From an uncultured Verrucomicrobiota bacterium (lineage in GTDB: Bacteria > Verrucomicrobiota > Verrucomicrobiia > Chthoniobacterales > SZAS-18), in NCBI GenBank assembly GCA_937871685.1, contig CALMOL010000085.1:1-20162 (forward strand): DNA of 20,162 nucleotides, given 5' to 3'. The translations under genes and the position numbers were made by a program. Positions 1 through 7,891 of the stretch are shown piece by piece; positions within the stretch are counted from its first letter, which is position 1, and every line of letters begins with the position of its first letter. The notes beneath the pieces are model-generated. The model was not told the origin of the DNA. It saw only the letters and a list, made by a program, of their open reading frames with translations, and did not search any database.

Positions 1-4
1 CCAA

Positions 5-2278
5 TTATCTCGGCCGCATCGGCTGGAGCAAGCGCTCGCTGGCGCCGGGCGAGACCAGGACCGCGTCGGGGAGCTCGACGACGAAGGTCGCCCCCTCGCC
101 GCGGCCGGCGCTCTCGGCGCGGATGGTGCCCCCGTGCAGGTCCACGATCGCGCGGGCGATCGACAGGCCGAGGCCAAGGCCGCCGAAGCGGTGCTCGCCG
201 GCAAGCTCGGTGCCTTGCTCGAAGGCGTGGAAGATGCGCTCCAGCTCCCCCGCCGCGATGCCGATGCCCGAGTCGTCGATCTCGATCCGCAGCCGCTCGG
301 CGCCGCCTTTCCCGTCGGCGGCGGGGTTGGAAGTGCGGATGGTGACGCGGCCGCCGCGCGGGGTGAACTTCACGGCGTTGCGCAGCAGGTTCCAGACGAC
401 CTGCTGGAGGCGCGCCGGGTCCGCCTGCAGGCCGGCGCGGCCGGCGGCGAAGTCCCGCTGGAGGGCGATGCCCTTGGCCTGGGCCTCGTCGCGCACGATC
501 TCGACGGCGAGGTTGATGAGCGAGTGGGCGTCGCAGGGCTGCGGGCGCAGCGGCAGCTTGCCCTGGGCGATGCGGGTGAGGTCGAGGAGGTCGTCGATGA
601 GCCGGGCCTCCAGCGCGATGTTGCGCTCCATCATCCCGAGCTGCTCGCGGGCGTCGGCCGGGAGGCGCTCGTCCTCGCGCAGGGCGGCGGCGGTCATCAG
701 CACGGGCGTGAGCGGCGTGCGCAGTTCGTGGGAGAGCGCGGCGAGGAACTCGTCCTTGGCGCGCGAGGCGGCCTCGGCGGCATCCTTGGCGGCGCGCAGG
801 TCGGCCTCGATGGCCTTGCGCTGGGAAATGTCCCGCACGAAGCCGACGAACAGCCCGCGCTCGTCGCCCGGGAGCGGGTTGATCGAGATTTCCACGGGAA
901 ACTCCTCGCCGTCGCGCCGCACCGCCGGCAGCTCGAGCTGCTTGCCGAGCACCGGCCCCTCGCCCGAGGCCAGGTAGTGGGCGAGGCCGCGGCGGTGCGC
1001 CCCGCGCAGGCGCTCGGGAATGATGTGGTCCGCGAGCTCGCCGCCGATCACCTCCTCGCGCCGCCAGCCGAAGATGCGCTCGGCAGCCGGATTCCACGCG
1101 GCGATCTTCCCGTCGGCATCCATGAGCAGCACGGCGTCGAGCGAGGTGTCGAGGATCGCGCGGGCGCGCGACTCGCTGGAGCGCAGGGCGCGGTCGCCCC
1201 GGTGCTTCTCGGTCACGTCGCGAAAGACGAGGATCACGCCCAGCAGGCTGCCGTCTGCGTGGATCGGCGCGGCGCTGTCCTCGATGGGGATCTCGCCGCC
1301 GGAGCGCGGGCGCAGCACGGTGTGGTTGGCGAGGCCCACCACGACGCCCTCGCGCAGCACGCGTTCCACGGGATTCTCGGCTGGCTCCCCGGTCTGCTCG
1401 TTGAAGATCGGAAGCACCTCGGGAAACGGGCGGCCGCGCGCCTCGGCCGAGGTCCAGCCGGTGAGACGCTCGGCGACCGGATTGACGAAGGTGACGGTCC
1501 CACCAGCGTCCGTGGCGATCACCGCGTCGCCGATGGACGAAAGCGTCACCTGGAGCTCGCGCGTGAGCCGCTTGGAGTCCGCGAGGCTCGCGCGGTAGGA
1601 TGTCACGGAGCGCCGCAGCGTCCGGCGCTGCCAGGCGTTGATCAGCGGGATGCCCCCGAGCGCGACGATCCCGAGAAACGCGAAGAGCCCGTTGACGATG
1701 CGGTCGAGGCGCTGCTGCCGCTGCGCCCGCAGGGATGTCTCCGTGGCGATAAAGGCCTGGGCGCGGGCGCGGGCGGCGAAGATCAACTGGCGGCCCCGCA
1801 GGTAGGCCTCCGGGGCGCGCGCCTCGTCGGTCCCGGCATCCGGGCGGCGCAGGGTTTCCTCGGCATAACCGCGCCAGGCACGGAGATCCCCGCGCAGGGC
1901 TTCGGCGGCGGCGACTTGCGCCGGATCATCGGCCACCAGGGCGGCGATCTCATCCAACTTCGCGTCGAGCTGGGGGAGCGCGTCGCGGTAAGGGTTCAGG
2001 AGGCTGGTCTGCCCGGTGATCTGATAGCCGCGCATCCCGCTCGAGAGATCCCACATCAATTGCTCCAGGGCATAAACCTTCTCGATCACCAAGTCGGTGT
2101 GGTCCACCCACCAGGCGGCGTTCCGCTGGTAGAGCACCAGCCCCAGCAGCGCGAGGGCGGGGAGGAGCAAGGCGAGGGTCAGGCCGAGCGAGGCGCGCCG
2201 CAACGCGCCGCGGAACCCGGCCTCGTCGGGCAAGGGATCCTGGGCGGGGAATGCTTGCAGGGGGGTTTCCGGCGACAT
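5..2278 (-). CDS. CHASE3-PAS-PAS hybrid-sensor-type histidine kinase (no receiver domain)
   Basis: A 757-residue membrane sensor histidine kinase, the input half of a two-component system. A transmembrane segment (about residues 32-50) is followed by a CHASE3-like helical extracytoplasmic domain (about 55-190) containing MRGYQITGQ, typical of CHASE3. A second membrane segment follows (about 195-214). Two PAS domains come next (about 241-357 and 370-490), the first with FVNPVAERLTGW and the second with AAWNPAAERIFGW. The HisKA box is SHELRTPL with phospho-acceptor H517. The ATPase domain has N634 in the N box (WNLLRNAVKF), DSGIGI at 669-674 and GGLGLGLS at 699-706, so all catalytic boxes are intact. 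The ATG at 2278 is used. No response regulator is visible next to it, and the ORF ends there without a receiver domain, so its partner is elsewhere or beyond the left edge. It lies 67 bp downstream of the exonuclease gene on the same strand. The signal sensed cannot be told. Confidence 0.95.
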   Translation of the reverse strand: MSPETPLQAFPAQDPLPDEAGFRGALRRASLGLTLALLLPALALLGLVLYQRNAAWWVDHTDLVIEKVYALEQLMWDLSSGMRGYQITGQTSLLNPYRDALPQLDAKLDEIAALVADDPAQVAAAEALRGDLRAWRGYAEETLRRPDAGTDEARAPEAYLRGRQLIFAARARAQAFIATETSLRAQRQQRLDRIVNGLFAFLGIVALGGIPLINAWQRRTLRRSVTSYRASLADSKRLTRELQVTLSSIGDAVIATDAGGTVTFVNPVAERLTGWTSAEARGRPFPEVLPIFNEQTGEPAENPVERVLREGVVVGLANHTVLRPRSGGEIPIEDSAAPIHADGSLLGVILVFRDVTEKHRGDRALRSSESRARAILDTSLDAVLLMDADGKIAAWNPAAERIFGWRREEVIGGELADHIIPERLRGAHRRGLAHYLASGEGPVLGKQLELPAVRRDGEEFPVEISINPLPGDERGLFVGFVRDISQRKAIEADLRAAKDAAEAASRAKDEFLAALSHELRTPLTPVLMTAAALREDERLPADAREQLGMMERNIALEARLIDDLLDLTRIAQGKLPLRPQPCDAHSLINLAVEIVRDEAQAKGIALQRDFAAGRAGLQADPARLQQVVWNLLRNAVKFTPRGGRVTIRTSNPAADGKGGAERLRIEIDDSGIGIAAGELERIFHAFEQGTELAGEHRFGGLGLGLSIARAIVDLHGGTIRAESAGRGEGATFVVELPDAVLVSPGASERLLQPMRPR

Positions 2279-2345
2279 CGAGGTGAGCTTGGCGGTGCAG
2301 GAAGATTCACGCTTGCCGCCATCCCGGAAGCATGGCCGGCGTGAT

Positions 2346-2900
2346 CTACAGCGACAGTTGGAAACGCTGCTTGCGCTGGTTGCGGTCGAGGTAGTGCAGC
2401 TCGCCGTGCGCCACGGCGTGCTCGTAGAGCAGGCGCGTCACCTTCACGTCGTAGCAGCAATACTCGGCGATGGGCATCAGCTTGCCCTCGCGCCACCAGC
2501 GGATCGCGTCGAGGCCCTCGGCGGTCTTGCCGAAACCCAGCGTGGCCTGCGCCAGCGACTCCATCTTGAGGCGGTGCCCGAGCGCCTTCTCGGTCTCGAT
2601 CAGCAGGTCGAGCGTCGGCAGCAGGTTGGGCAGGTCGAGGATCGTGTAGCCCATCAGCACCTCGTAGTCGAAGCCGAGGTGGTTGAAGCCCACCACGAGG
2701 TCGGCGCGCTGGAGATGCTGCACGAGGTCGTCCACCGTCTTCTCCCACCACACGCGATACTCGCCCGTGGCGGTGGAGTAGGTCACGGCAAGGGACATGC
2801 CCATGTCGCGCTTGTTGCTCCAGCCGCCGACGTCGCCGGCGGTGCGCTGCGTTTCCAGGTCGAAATAGACGATGTTCTGCGGCCGGGCGGAGGCGTGCAT
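2346..2900 (-). CDS. DEDDy-type 3'-5' exonuclease-like (RNase H-fold) protein
   Basis: A 184-residue protein of the RNase H-like DEDD exonuclease superfamily, predicted to remove nucleotides from a 3' end using two metal ions. The motifs are in order: Exo I YFDLETQ (D14, E16), Exo II VGFNHLGFDYEVL (N73, D78) and Exo III EYCCYDV (Y147, D151). The Tyr four residues before the last Asp places it in the DEDDy subgroup. A DNA or RNA preference cannot be told. The frame is open upstream to a TTG at 3038 that overlaps the rnr stop. The ATG at 2900 is preferred because the exonuclease fold starts about ten residues later and the upstream extension is low-complexity. It lies 134 bp downstream of rnr, same strand, so both may act in RNA turnover; that link is inference. 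The protein is short and contains only the exonuclease domain. Confidence 0.85.
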   Translation of the reverse strand: MHASARPQNIVYFDLETQRTAGDVGGWSNKRDMGMSLAVTYSTATGEYRVWWEKTVDDLVQHLQRADLVVGFNHLGFDYEVLMGYTILDLPNLLPTLDLLIETEKALGHRLKMESLAQATLGFGKTAEGLDAIRWWREGKLMPIAEYCCYDVKVTRLLYEHAVAHGELHYLDRNQRKQRFQLSL

Positions 2901-3034
2901 GGGTGGGGCCGAGAAGGGCCGAGAGGATGGAAGATGGAGAATCGAGCGGAGCGAGAAAGCCAGGGCGCCGGGGGGACAACGGCAGGAGGCGAAGAAGCTG
3001 GCCGGAAGGTGATTCGTGGAAAACGACGGGTGCG

Positions 3035-5287
3035 TCAACCGCGACGCGCTTTTCGTTCCTTCCGCGGCGGGGGTTGGGGCTTCCCGCGCTCGCCACGTCC
3101 CGCCGGTCTCGCTCCGCTCGGCGATTCATTTCGTCGGCCCGTCTTTTCTTCCTTCCGCCCCGACGGTGCCGCGTCCTGGGCCCCCTCGGCAGACCGGAAG
3201 TCCACGTATTGGCGCGCGGCATCGACCGCGGCGACCTGCACCTCCATCTCCATTCCGGGCTGGAAGACCCGGCGCGACTTGCGACCGCGCAGGATTCCTT
3301 GGGCGGGATCGTAATGGAAATACTCGTCGCCGAGATCCGCGACCTTCACGCGGCCGCCGAAGGCCGCGCCGGGCAGCTCGACCACGAGGACGTTCGGACG
3401 CACTTCCAGGACGAGCGCGCGGAAGCGGTCGCCGCGCTCCAGCGCGACGCGGAAGAACTCGATCTTCTTCAGCTTGATCGCGTCGCGCTCGGCGTCGGCC
3501 GAGGCGCGCTCGGTCGCGGAAAGGTGGTGCCCGAGTTCGGCGAGGTCGCCGGCGGCGGGCGCCTCGCGCGGCGGGGCGAGCCGGAGCATCTGCGCCAGCG
3601 CGCGGTGGACCACGAGGTCGGCGTAGCGCCGGATGGGCGAGGTGAAGTGCGCGTAGTTCGCCTTCGCCAGGCCGTAGTGGCCGAGCGGGGCGGGGGAGTA
3701 GCCCGCGCGGCGCAGCGAGCGCAGGACGTGGTATTTCAGCGCCGCCTCCTCATGGAGGCCATGGAGGGACTCCAGCACGCGCATCAGCTCCGCACGGTGC
3801 GTGAGGTCGCCGGCGCGCACGCCGTGCTCGCGCAGCGTGCCGCGCAGCTCGGCGAGGCGCTCGGGGTCCGGGTTCTCGTGGATGCGGTAGAGCGCGGGGA
3901 TCTGGCGCTGCTTGAGCGCGAGGGCCACGGCGTCGTTCGCGGCGAGCATGAATTCCTCGATGAGCTGGTGCGAGCGGTCGTGCGCCACGTTCTCCAGCGC
4001 GAGCGGCCGGCCGCTCGCGTCGAGCCGCACCTTGATCTCGGGCATCTCCAGGTCGAGCGAGCCGCGCGCGAAGCGGCGCGCGCGCAACACGGAGGCCAAC
4101 TCCCAGGTTTCGTGCAGACGGCGCGTCCACTCGTCGCGCGAGCGCGGGGCTTCCAGGTGAGCCAGCGCCTCGCCGTAGGTGAAGCGGCGCGCGGAGCGGA
4201 TCACGCCGCGCGAGAACGAGGCCGCCGTCTCGCGACCGTCCGGCGCGAACTCCATGCTCGCCGTGAAGACCAGGCGCTCCACGTCCGGCTGGAGCGAGCA
4301 CACGCCGTTCGAGAGTCGCTCGGGCAGCATCGGCAGCACGCGGCCGGGAAGGTAGGTGGAGTTGCCGCGCCGGCGCGCCTCCTCGTCCAGCGGGGAGCCG
4401 GGGCGGACGAAGTGCGCCACGTCGGCGATGTGGACGTGGAGGCGCCAGCCGCGGTTCGGCCCGAGCGACTCCACCTCGATGGCGTCGTCGAAATCGCGCG
4501 CGTCATCGGGATCGATGGTGAAGACCGGCCGGCCGCGCCAGTCGGAGCGCCGCGCCGTTTCCGCCGCGGGAATTTGGAAGGGCACTTCCTCGGCCGCGGC
4601 AAGCGCCTTCTCGGGGAATTCCTCGCGCAGGCGATGCCGGCGGATGATGGCCATGAGGTCCACGCCGGGCGCGTCAGCCGCGCCGAGGGTTTCGACCACC
4701 GTGCCTTCCAGCGGCGCGTGCGCGCCCTTCCACGGGAAGAGGCGCGCCACGACCTTGAGCCCTGCCGCCAAGGGCGCGCCTTGCGGGTCCGGCCGAATGT
4801 TCACGGTTTGCGGAAAACGCGGGTCGTCCGGCACCACGATCCAGCGGCCCGGCTTTTCCTCGCGCAGCGTGCCGACCACCGTCTCGCTCGCCACCACGAC
4901 GACGCGGAGCACTTCGCCGTTAAGCCGGTCGCCCGAGCCGCCGCCGCGGGCGAGCGCGAGCACCACGTCGCCGGGAAGCGCCGAGCCGCTCCGGCCCTGG
5001 CCGATGAAGACGTCCATCTGGCCCGGTCGGCCGGGATTGGTGACGAGCGCGTCGCCGTTGGCGAAGAAGCGGATCTTCCCGCGGAACACGCCGGCGTGCT
5101 CCGGCACGGTCCAGCGGTCCTTCTTCACCGAGACGATTTCACCGACTTCCTCCAAGCGCTCGATCGCGCCGCGCACGGCGTCGCGTTCGTCCGGGGACAG
5201 GCCGAGTTTCCGGGAAATTTCCACCTTGCCCAGCGGCGGAGCCTTGGGACGGGCGAGGAGGGCGAGCAAACGAGAATCGAGAGACAT
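3035..5287 (-). CDS. rnr: Ribonuclease R (RNB-family 3'-5' exoribonuclease)
   Basis: A 750-residue cytoplasmic exoribonuclease that degrades structured RNA from the 3' end. The layout matches RNase R. A winged-helix N-terminus (about 1-60) is followed by cold-shock/OB domains (about 64-215, containing GKIRFFANGDALV). The RNB catalytic domain (about 250-570) carries the metal-binding signature DPDDARDFDDAI at 259-270 and the conserved AHFTSPIRRYADLVVHR at 546-562. An S1 domain (about 618-700) and a basic tail rich in Lys, Arg, Gly and Pro (about 708-750) follow. Basic tails of this kind bind RNA or ribosomes in known RNase R proteins. Length is close to the usual 720-820. The ATG at 5287 gives a sensible N-terminus. 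It starts the minus-strand cluster and is divergent from argA. RNase II is excluded by the winged-helix domain and basic tail. Confidence 0.96.
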   Translation of the reverse strand: MSLDSRLLALLARPKAPPLGKVEISRKLGLSPDERDAVRGAIERLEEVGEIVSVKKDRWTVPEHAGVFRGKIRFFANGDALVTNPGRPGQMDVFIGQGRSGSALPGDVVLALARGGGSGDRLNGEVLRVVVVASETVVGTLREEKPGRWIVVPDDPRFPQTVNIRPDPQGAPLAAGLKVVARLFPWKGAHAPLEGTVVETLGAADAPGVDLMAIIRRHRLREEFPEKALAAAEEVPFQIPAAETARRSDWRGRPVFTIDPDDARDFDDAIEVESLGPNRGWRLHVHIADVAHFVRPGSPLDEEARRRGNSTYLPGRVLPMLPERLSNGVCSLQPDVERLVFTASMEFAPDGRETAASFSRGVIRSARRFTYGEALAHLEAPRSRDEWTRRLHETWELASVLRARRFARGSLDLEMPEIKVRLDASGRPLALENVAHDRSHQLIEEFMLAANDAVALALKQRQIPALYRIHENPDPERLAELRGTLREHGVRAGDLTHRAELMRVLESLHGLHEEAALKYHVLRSLRRAGYSPAPLGHYGLAKANYAHFTSPIRRYADLVVHRALAQMLRLAPPREAPAAGDLAELGHHLSATERASADAERDAIKLKKIEFFRVALERGDRFRALVLEVRPNVLVVELPGAAFGGRVKVADLGDEYFHYDPAQGILRGRKSRRVFQPGMEMEVQVAAVDAARQYVDFRSAEGAQDAAPSGRKEEKTGRRNESPSGARPAGRGERGKPQPPPRKERKARRG

Positions 5288-5324
5288 GAAACAAAAAGGC
5301 TAGGCCGGCAGATGAATGAGAAGG

Positions 5325-5366
5325 GATCGCGAGGTGCGATCATCGGATCGCGGATTGCGACCGCGG
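5325..5366. repeat. Two tandem 21-bp hairpin units in the rnr-argA divergent region
   Basis: Copy 1 starts at 5325 and copy 2 at 5346, both opening with GATCGCG. In copy 1, GATCGC (5325-5330) and GCGATC (5336-5341) are perfect inverted repeats around a 5-base loop. Copy 2 keeps GATCGC but has GCGACC on the other arm. They sit 38 bases upstream of the rnr start within a 252-bp region that must also hold the argA promoter. An operator or leader hairpin for rnr is possible but not shown. Confidence 0.4.
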
Positions 5367-5539
5367 CGCTCGTCCTTCCGACGCCTGCCGTGCGACGGAG
5401 ATGGACGAAGAAAACGTTGGAATGCTGACGCAGGACCTTTTCGTTTCGCGCTCGCCCGAGAAGCGCTTACCGCCCCCAGTTGCCGCGACTATCCATCAAC
5501 TTCCGTTCTTCGTCCACTGCGCCGTTCCTTTCGCCTGCC

Positions 5540-6844
5540 ATGCCCGTCTCTGACCTCCGCGGAATCCTCCAATACATCCCGCGCTTCCGCGACCGAGTGT
5601 TCGTCATCGCCTTCGACGGCGAGATCCTGGAATCCGAGAACTTCCCGAACCTGCTGCTCGACGTGGCGGTGCTGCGCTCGCTGAACATTCGCGTGCTCCT
5701 CGTCCACGGCGTGCGCCACCAGCTCGAGCGCGCCCGCTCCGAAGGCGCGCCGGTTTCCAACGACGACGGCGCCGGCGTGACGGATCAGCCCACGCTCCGC
5801 ATCGCGGTGGACGCGGCGTCGCGCCTCTCGCACCGCGTGCTGGAGGGGCTCGCCTCCGTGGACCTGCGCGCCGCCGTGGTGAACGCCGTCACCGCGCACC
5901 CGCTCGGCATCGTCGGCGGCATAGATCATCAATTCACCGGCCGCGTGGAGAGGATCGACGCCGAGATGCTCTCGCTCCTGCTCGAGCGCGGCATCGTGCC
6001 GGTGCTTCCTTCCATGGGGTTTGATGGCGAGGGGCACACCTACCGCGTCAATTCCGACGCCATCGCCGTGGAGACGGCCATCGCGCTCAAGGCCGCCAAG
6101 GTCATCTTCCTGTGCGAGGCCGGCTCGCTGCGCATCGACGGAAAGATTGTGCGCCAGCTTTCGCTCAAGGACGCCGAGGCCGCCGCGCAGAAGCCGCCCA
6201 GCTCCCTCGCGCGCAACCTCGCCCTCAAGCTCGGCTGGGCCGCCCGCGCCGGCCACGGCGGCGTGCCGCGCGCGCACCTGCTCGACGGCCACCAGAACGA
6301 GGCGCTCCTCACCGAGGTCTTCTCCCGCGAGGGCGTCGGCACGATGGTCTATGGCAACGAATACGAGCAGATCCGCCGCGCGCAGAAGCGCGACGTGAAG
6401 CGCATCCTCGACCTCATCCAGCAATCCGTGCGCGACGAGGCGCTCGTCCCCCGCACCCGCGCCGATGTCCTCGCGCACCTGGACGACTACTGGGTGCTGG
6501 AGGTGGACCGCAACGTGGTGGGCTGCGTCGCCATCCATCCTTTCCCGGCCGAGAACATGGCTGAGCTCGCGTGCCTCTACGTGAGCCGCACCAGCGAGAA
6601 CGCCGGCCACGGCCGCAAGCTCGTGGCGTGGGTGGACCAGATCGCCCGCGAGCGCGGGATCGCCCGGCTCTTCGCGCTGTCCACGCAGGCCTTCGCCTAC
6701 CTCCAGCAAAAGGGCGGTTACACCGAGGCTGCGCCCGAGGTCCTGCCGCCGGCCCGCCGCGAGAAATACGAAGCCAGCGGCCGGAAATCGAAGGTGCTGG
6801 TAAAGGAAGTGACGCCCGCCGCCGTGGCCTCGCCGGCTGGTTGA
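5540..6844 (+). CDS. argA: N-acetylglutamate synthase (amino-acid N-acetyltransferase)
   Basis: A 434-residue cytoplasmic enzyme that acetylates L-glutamate with acetyl-CoA, the first step of arginine synthesis. It has the two-domain ArgA architecture. An amino-acid-kinase fold (about 1-275) contains VLLVHGVRHQLE, GIVPVLPSMGFD and KVIFLCEAG. A GNAT acetyltransferase domain (about 276-420) contains DDYWVLEVDRNVVGCVAI and the acetyl-CoA loop region ENAGHGRKLVAW. Length matches E. coli ArgA (443). The frame is open to a TTG at 5480, but the ATG at 5540 begins directly before the conserved LRGILQYIPRFRDRVFVIAF block. No clear Shine-Dalgarno motif precedes it. It is divergent from rnr, with the tautomerase gene 70 bp downstream. 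Acetylglutamate kinase (ArgB) is excluded because that protein lacks the GNAT domain. Confidence 0.94.
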   Translation: MPVSDLRGILQYIPRFRDRVFVIAFDGEILESENFPNLLLDVAVLRSLNIRVLLVHGVRHQLERARSEGAPVSNDDGAGVTDQPTLRIAVDAASRLSHRVLEGLASVDLRAAVVNAVTAHPLGIVGGIDHQFTGRVERIDAEMLSLLLERGIVPVLPSMGFDGEGHTYRVNSDAIAVETAIALKAAKVIFLCEAGSLRIDGKIVRQLSLKDAEAAAQKPPSSLARNLALKLGWAARAGHGGVPRAHLLDGHQNEALLTEVFSREGVGTMVYGNEYEQIRRAQKRDVKRILDLIQQSVRDEALVPRTRADVLAHLDDYWVLEVDRNVVGCVAIHPFPAENMAELACLYVSRTSENAGHGRKLVAWVDQIARERGIARLFALSTQAFAYLQQKGGYTEAAPEVLPPARREKYEASGRKSKVLVKEVTPAAVASPAG

Positions 6845-6914
6845 GGCGTTGGCGACGTATCCTCCGCCCGAAAGATTCCCGCGCCTTTCAACTTCATCCT
6901 CCCCGCCTCACGCC

Positions 6915-7355
6915 GTGCCGACCTACACCATTTTCACCCCGAGGGACCAGATCAACGCCGGGCAGCGGCAAGCCATCGCCCGCGAAGTCACGGCTGCTCA
7001 CAACGCCGTCACCGGCGCGAACTCGTTTTTCGCTCAGGTCACTTTCCAGGACGTTGAGCCCGGCAAGTGGTTCATGGGCGGGAAGCCGCTGGAAGGCCGC
7101 CAAGTTTACTTGTGCGGCCACATCCGCGGCGGCCGGCCGGCCGAGATGAAGAGCCGCCTGCTGACCGAGATGCGTGATGCACTGGTTCGGTGCACCAGCG
7201 TCTCGCCGGGGGAGGTTTGGGTCTACATCGTCGAGCTGCCGCCTTCGCTGATGATCGAGTATGGCCGCGTCCTGCCCGAGCCAGGGCAAGAGCAGAGATG
7301 GCTGGAGGAGATGCCCTCCGAGGACCGAGCGAGGCTGGAAAGAATCGGAGGCTGA
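6915..7355 (+). CDS. cis-3-chloroacrylic acid dehalogenase-like tautomerase
   Basis: A 146-residue tautomerase-superfamily protein that uses an N-terminal proline as catalytic base or acid. The start is set at the GTG at 6915. After removal of Met the chain begins Pro-Thr-Tyr, as this family requires, whereas the longer frame from a TTG at 6849 would bury the proline. Counting that Pro as 1, the sequence has His28 (in AAHNAVTG), Arg70 and Arg73 (HIRGGRPAEMK), Tyr103 (WVYIVELP) and Glu114 (MIEYGRVLP). These are the six catalytic positions known for cis-CaaD, which hydrolytically dehalogenates cis-3-chloroacrylate. The homologue Cg10062 has the same six residues but is a poor dehalogenase, so the natural substrate here is uncertain. 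No haloalkane or haloacid genes are nearby. It follows argA by 70 bp and may be cotranscribed. Confidence 0.88.
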   Translation: MPTYTIFTPRDQINAGQRQAIAREVTAAHNAVTGANSFFAQVTFQDVEPGKWFMGGKPLEGRQVYLCGHIRGGRPAEMKSRLLTEMRDALVRCTSVSPGEVWVYIVELPPSLMIEYGRVLPEPGQEQRWLEEMPSEDRARLERIGG

Positions 7356-7553
7356 GTTCTTTGGCCTTCCTGCCGCAGGGATTAAGTCGATCGTTCTCTG
7401 ATTCGGCCAGTCCTTTCAACTTCTGGGGAGTTCACCGGCGGCTGTCGGACCGATCCCGAACGGGCCCCTCATCCTGGGGCGAACATCGTCCAGAAGCAGC
7501 TGGCCTAGGGAGGCCAGAAGGGGGGCGCCTGAAGCCGGTTCGTGGCCGGTTGC

Positions 7554-7574
7554 CAAGGTAGCCAGGCTACCTTG
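7554..7574. repeat. 21-bp near-perfect palindrome at the edge of the octamer array
   Basis: CAAGGTAGCC (7554-7563) and GGCTACCTTG (7565-7574) are exact reverse complements around a single A at 7564. As RNA the 1-base loop would open to a hairpin of about 8-9 bp. As DNA it is a dyad operator-like site. No T-run follows, so a classical intrinsic terminator is unlikely. It ends 7 bases before the first CTC-NN-GAG octamer and its length matches that array's period. Confidence 0.7.
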
Positions 7575-7581
7575 ACGCCTT

Positions 7582-7891
7582 CTCGCGAGGACCTCGGAGG
7601 GTTCTCACGCGGAGTTCGGAGGGTCCTCGCGAGCACCTTCTAACCTTCTCGTGACCACCTCTAGAGGTCCTCACGAGGACCAAAAACCTTCTCGTGAGGA
7701 CCTTCCGGGGTTCTCATGAGCAGTTCCAGACTCCTCACGAGCACCATTGAACTTCTCACGAGGACTTCCAAGGTGCTCACGAGAAGGTTTTTGGTCCTCG
7801 TGAGAACCCCGGAAGGTCCTCACGAGAAGCTCCAGACTCCTCGTGAGAAGCTTGGAACTCCTCACGACCAGCTCCAAGCTAGCCTCGGGGA
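7582..7891. repeat. Array of at least 14 phased CTC-NN-GAG octamers (21-22 bp period)
   Basis: Octamers start at 7582, 7604, 7626, 7648, 7670, 7691, 7713, 7734, 7755, 7776, 7797, 7819, 7840 and 7861, with steps of only 21 or 22 bp. Eleven have intact inverted arms CTC/GAG; three have one or two changes on the right arm (CTCACGCG, CTCGTGAC, CTCACGAC). A degenerate fifteenth lies near 7884. The centre is mostly AC or GT, sometimes GC or AT. Spacers are 13-14 bp and are partly self-complementary; that after 7648 contains the 12-bp palindrome ACCTCTAGAGGT. The octamers recur about every two helical turns, so all would lie on one face of the DNA. Function is unknown. It is not a CRISPR (repeats and spacers far too short) and is not convincing as protein-coding. 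Confidence 0.9.

Noticed and set aside
134..2344. Long plus-strand frame opposite the CHASE3-PAS kinase
   Set aside because: It is the antisense shadow of a gene with complete kinase motifs; its translation is low-complexity Gly/Ala/Arg-rich.
2901..3038. N-terminal extension of the exonuclease from a TTG overlapping the rnr stop
   Set aside because: The extension is Ser/Pro-rich and not part of the exonuclease fold; the ATG at 2900 sits properly before motif I.
2903..5428. 841-codon plus-strand frame opposite rnr
   Set aside because: Antisense to a clear RNase R; the composition is that of a high-GC shadow frame.
6849..6914. Longer tautomerase from a TTG start
   Set aside because: It would place 22 residues before the catalytic proline, which must be the N-terminal residue.
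7582..7891. CRISPR array
   Set aside because: The repeat is only 8 bp with 13-14 bp spacers, spacers are inverted copies of each other, and no cas gene is present.
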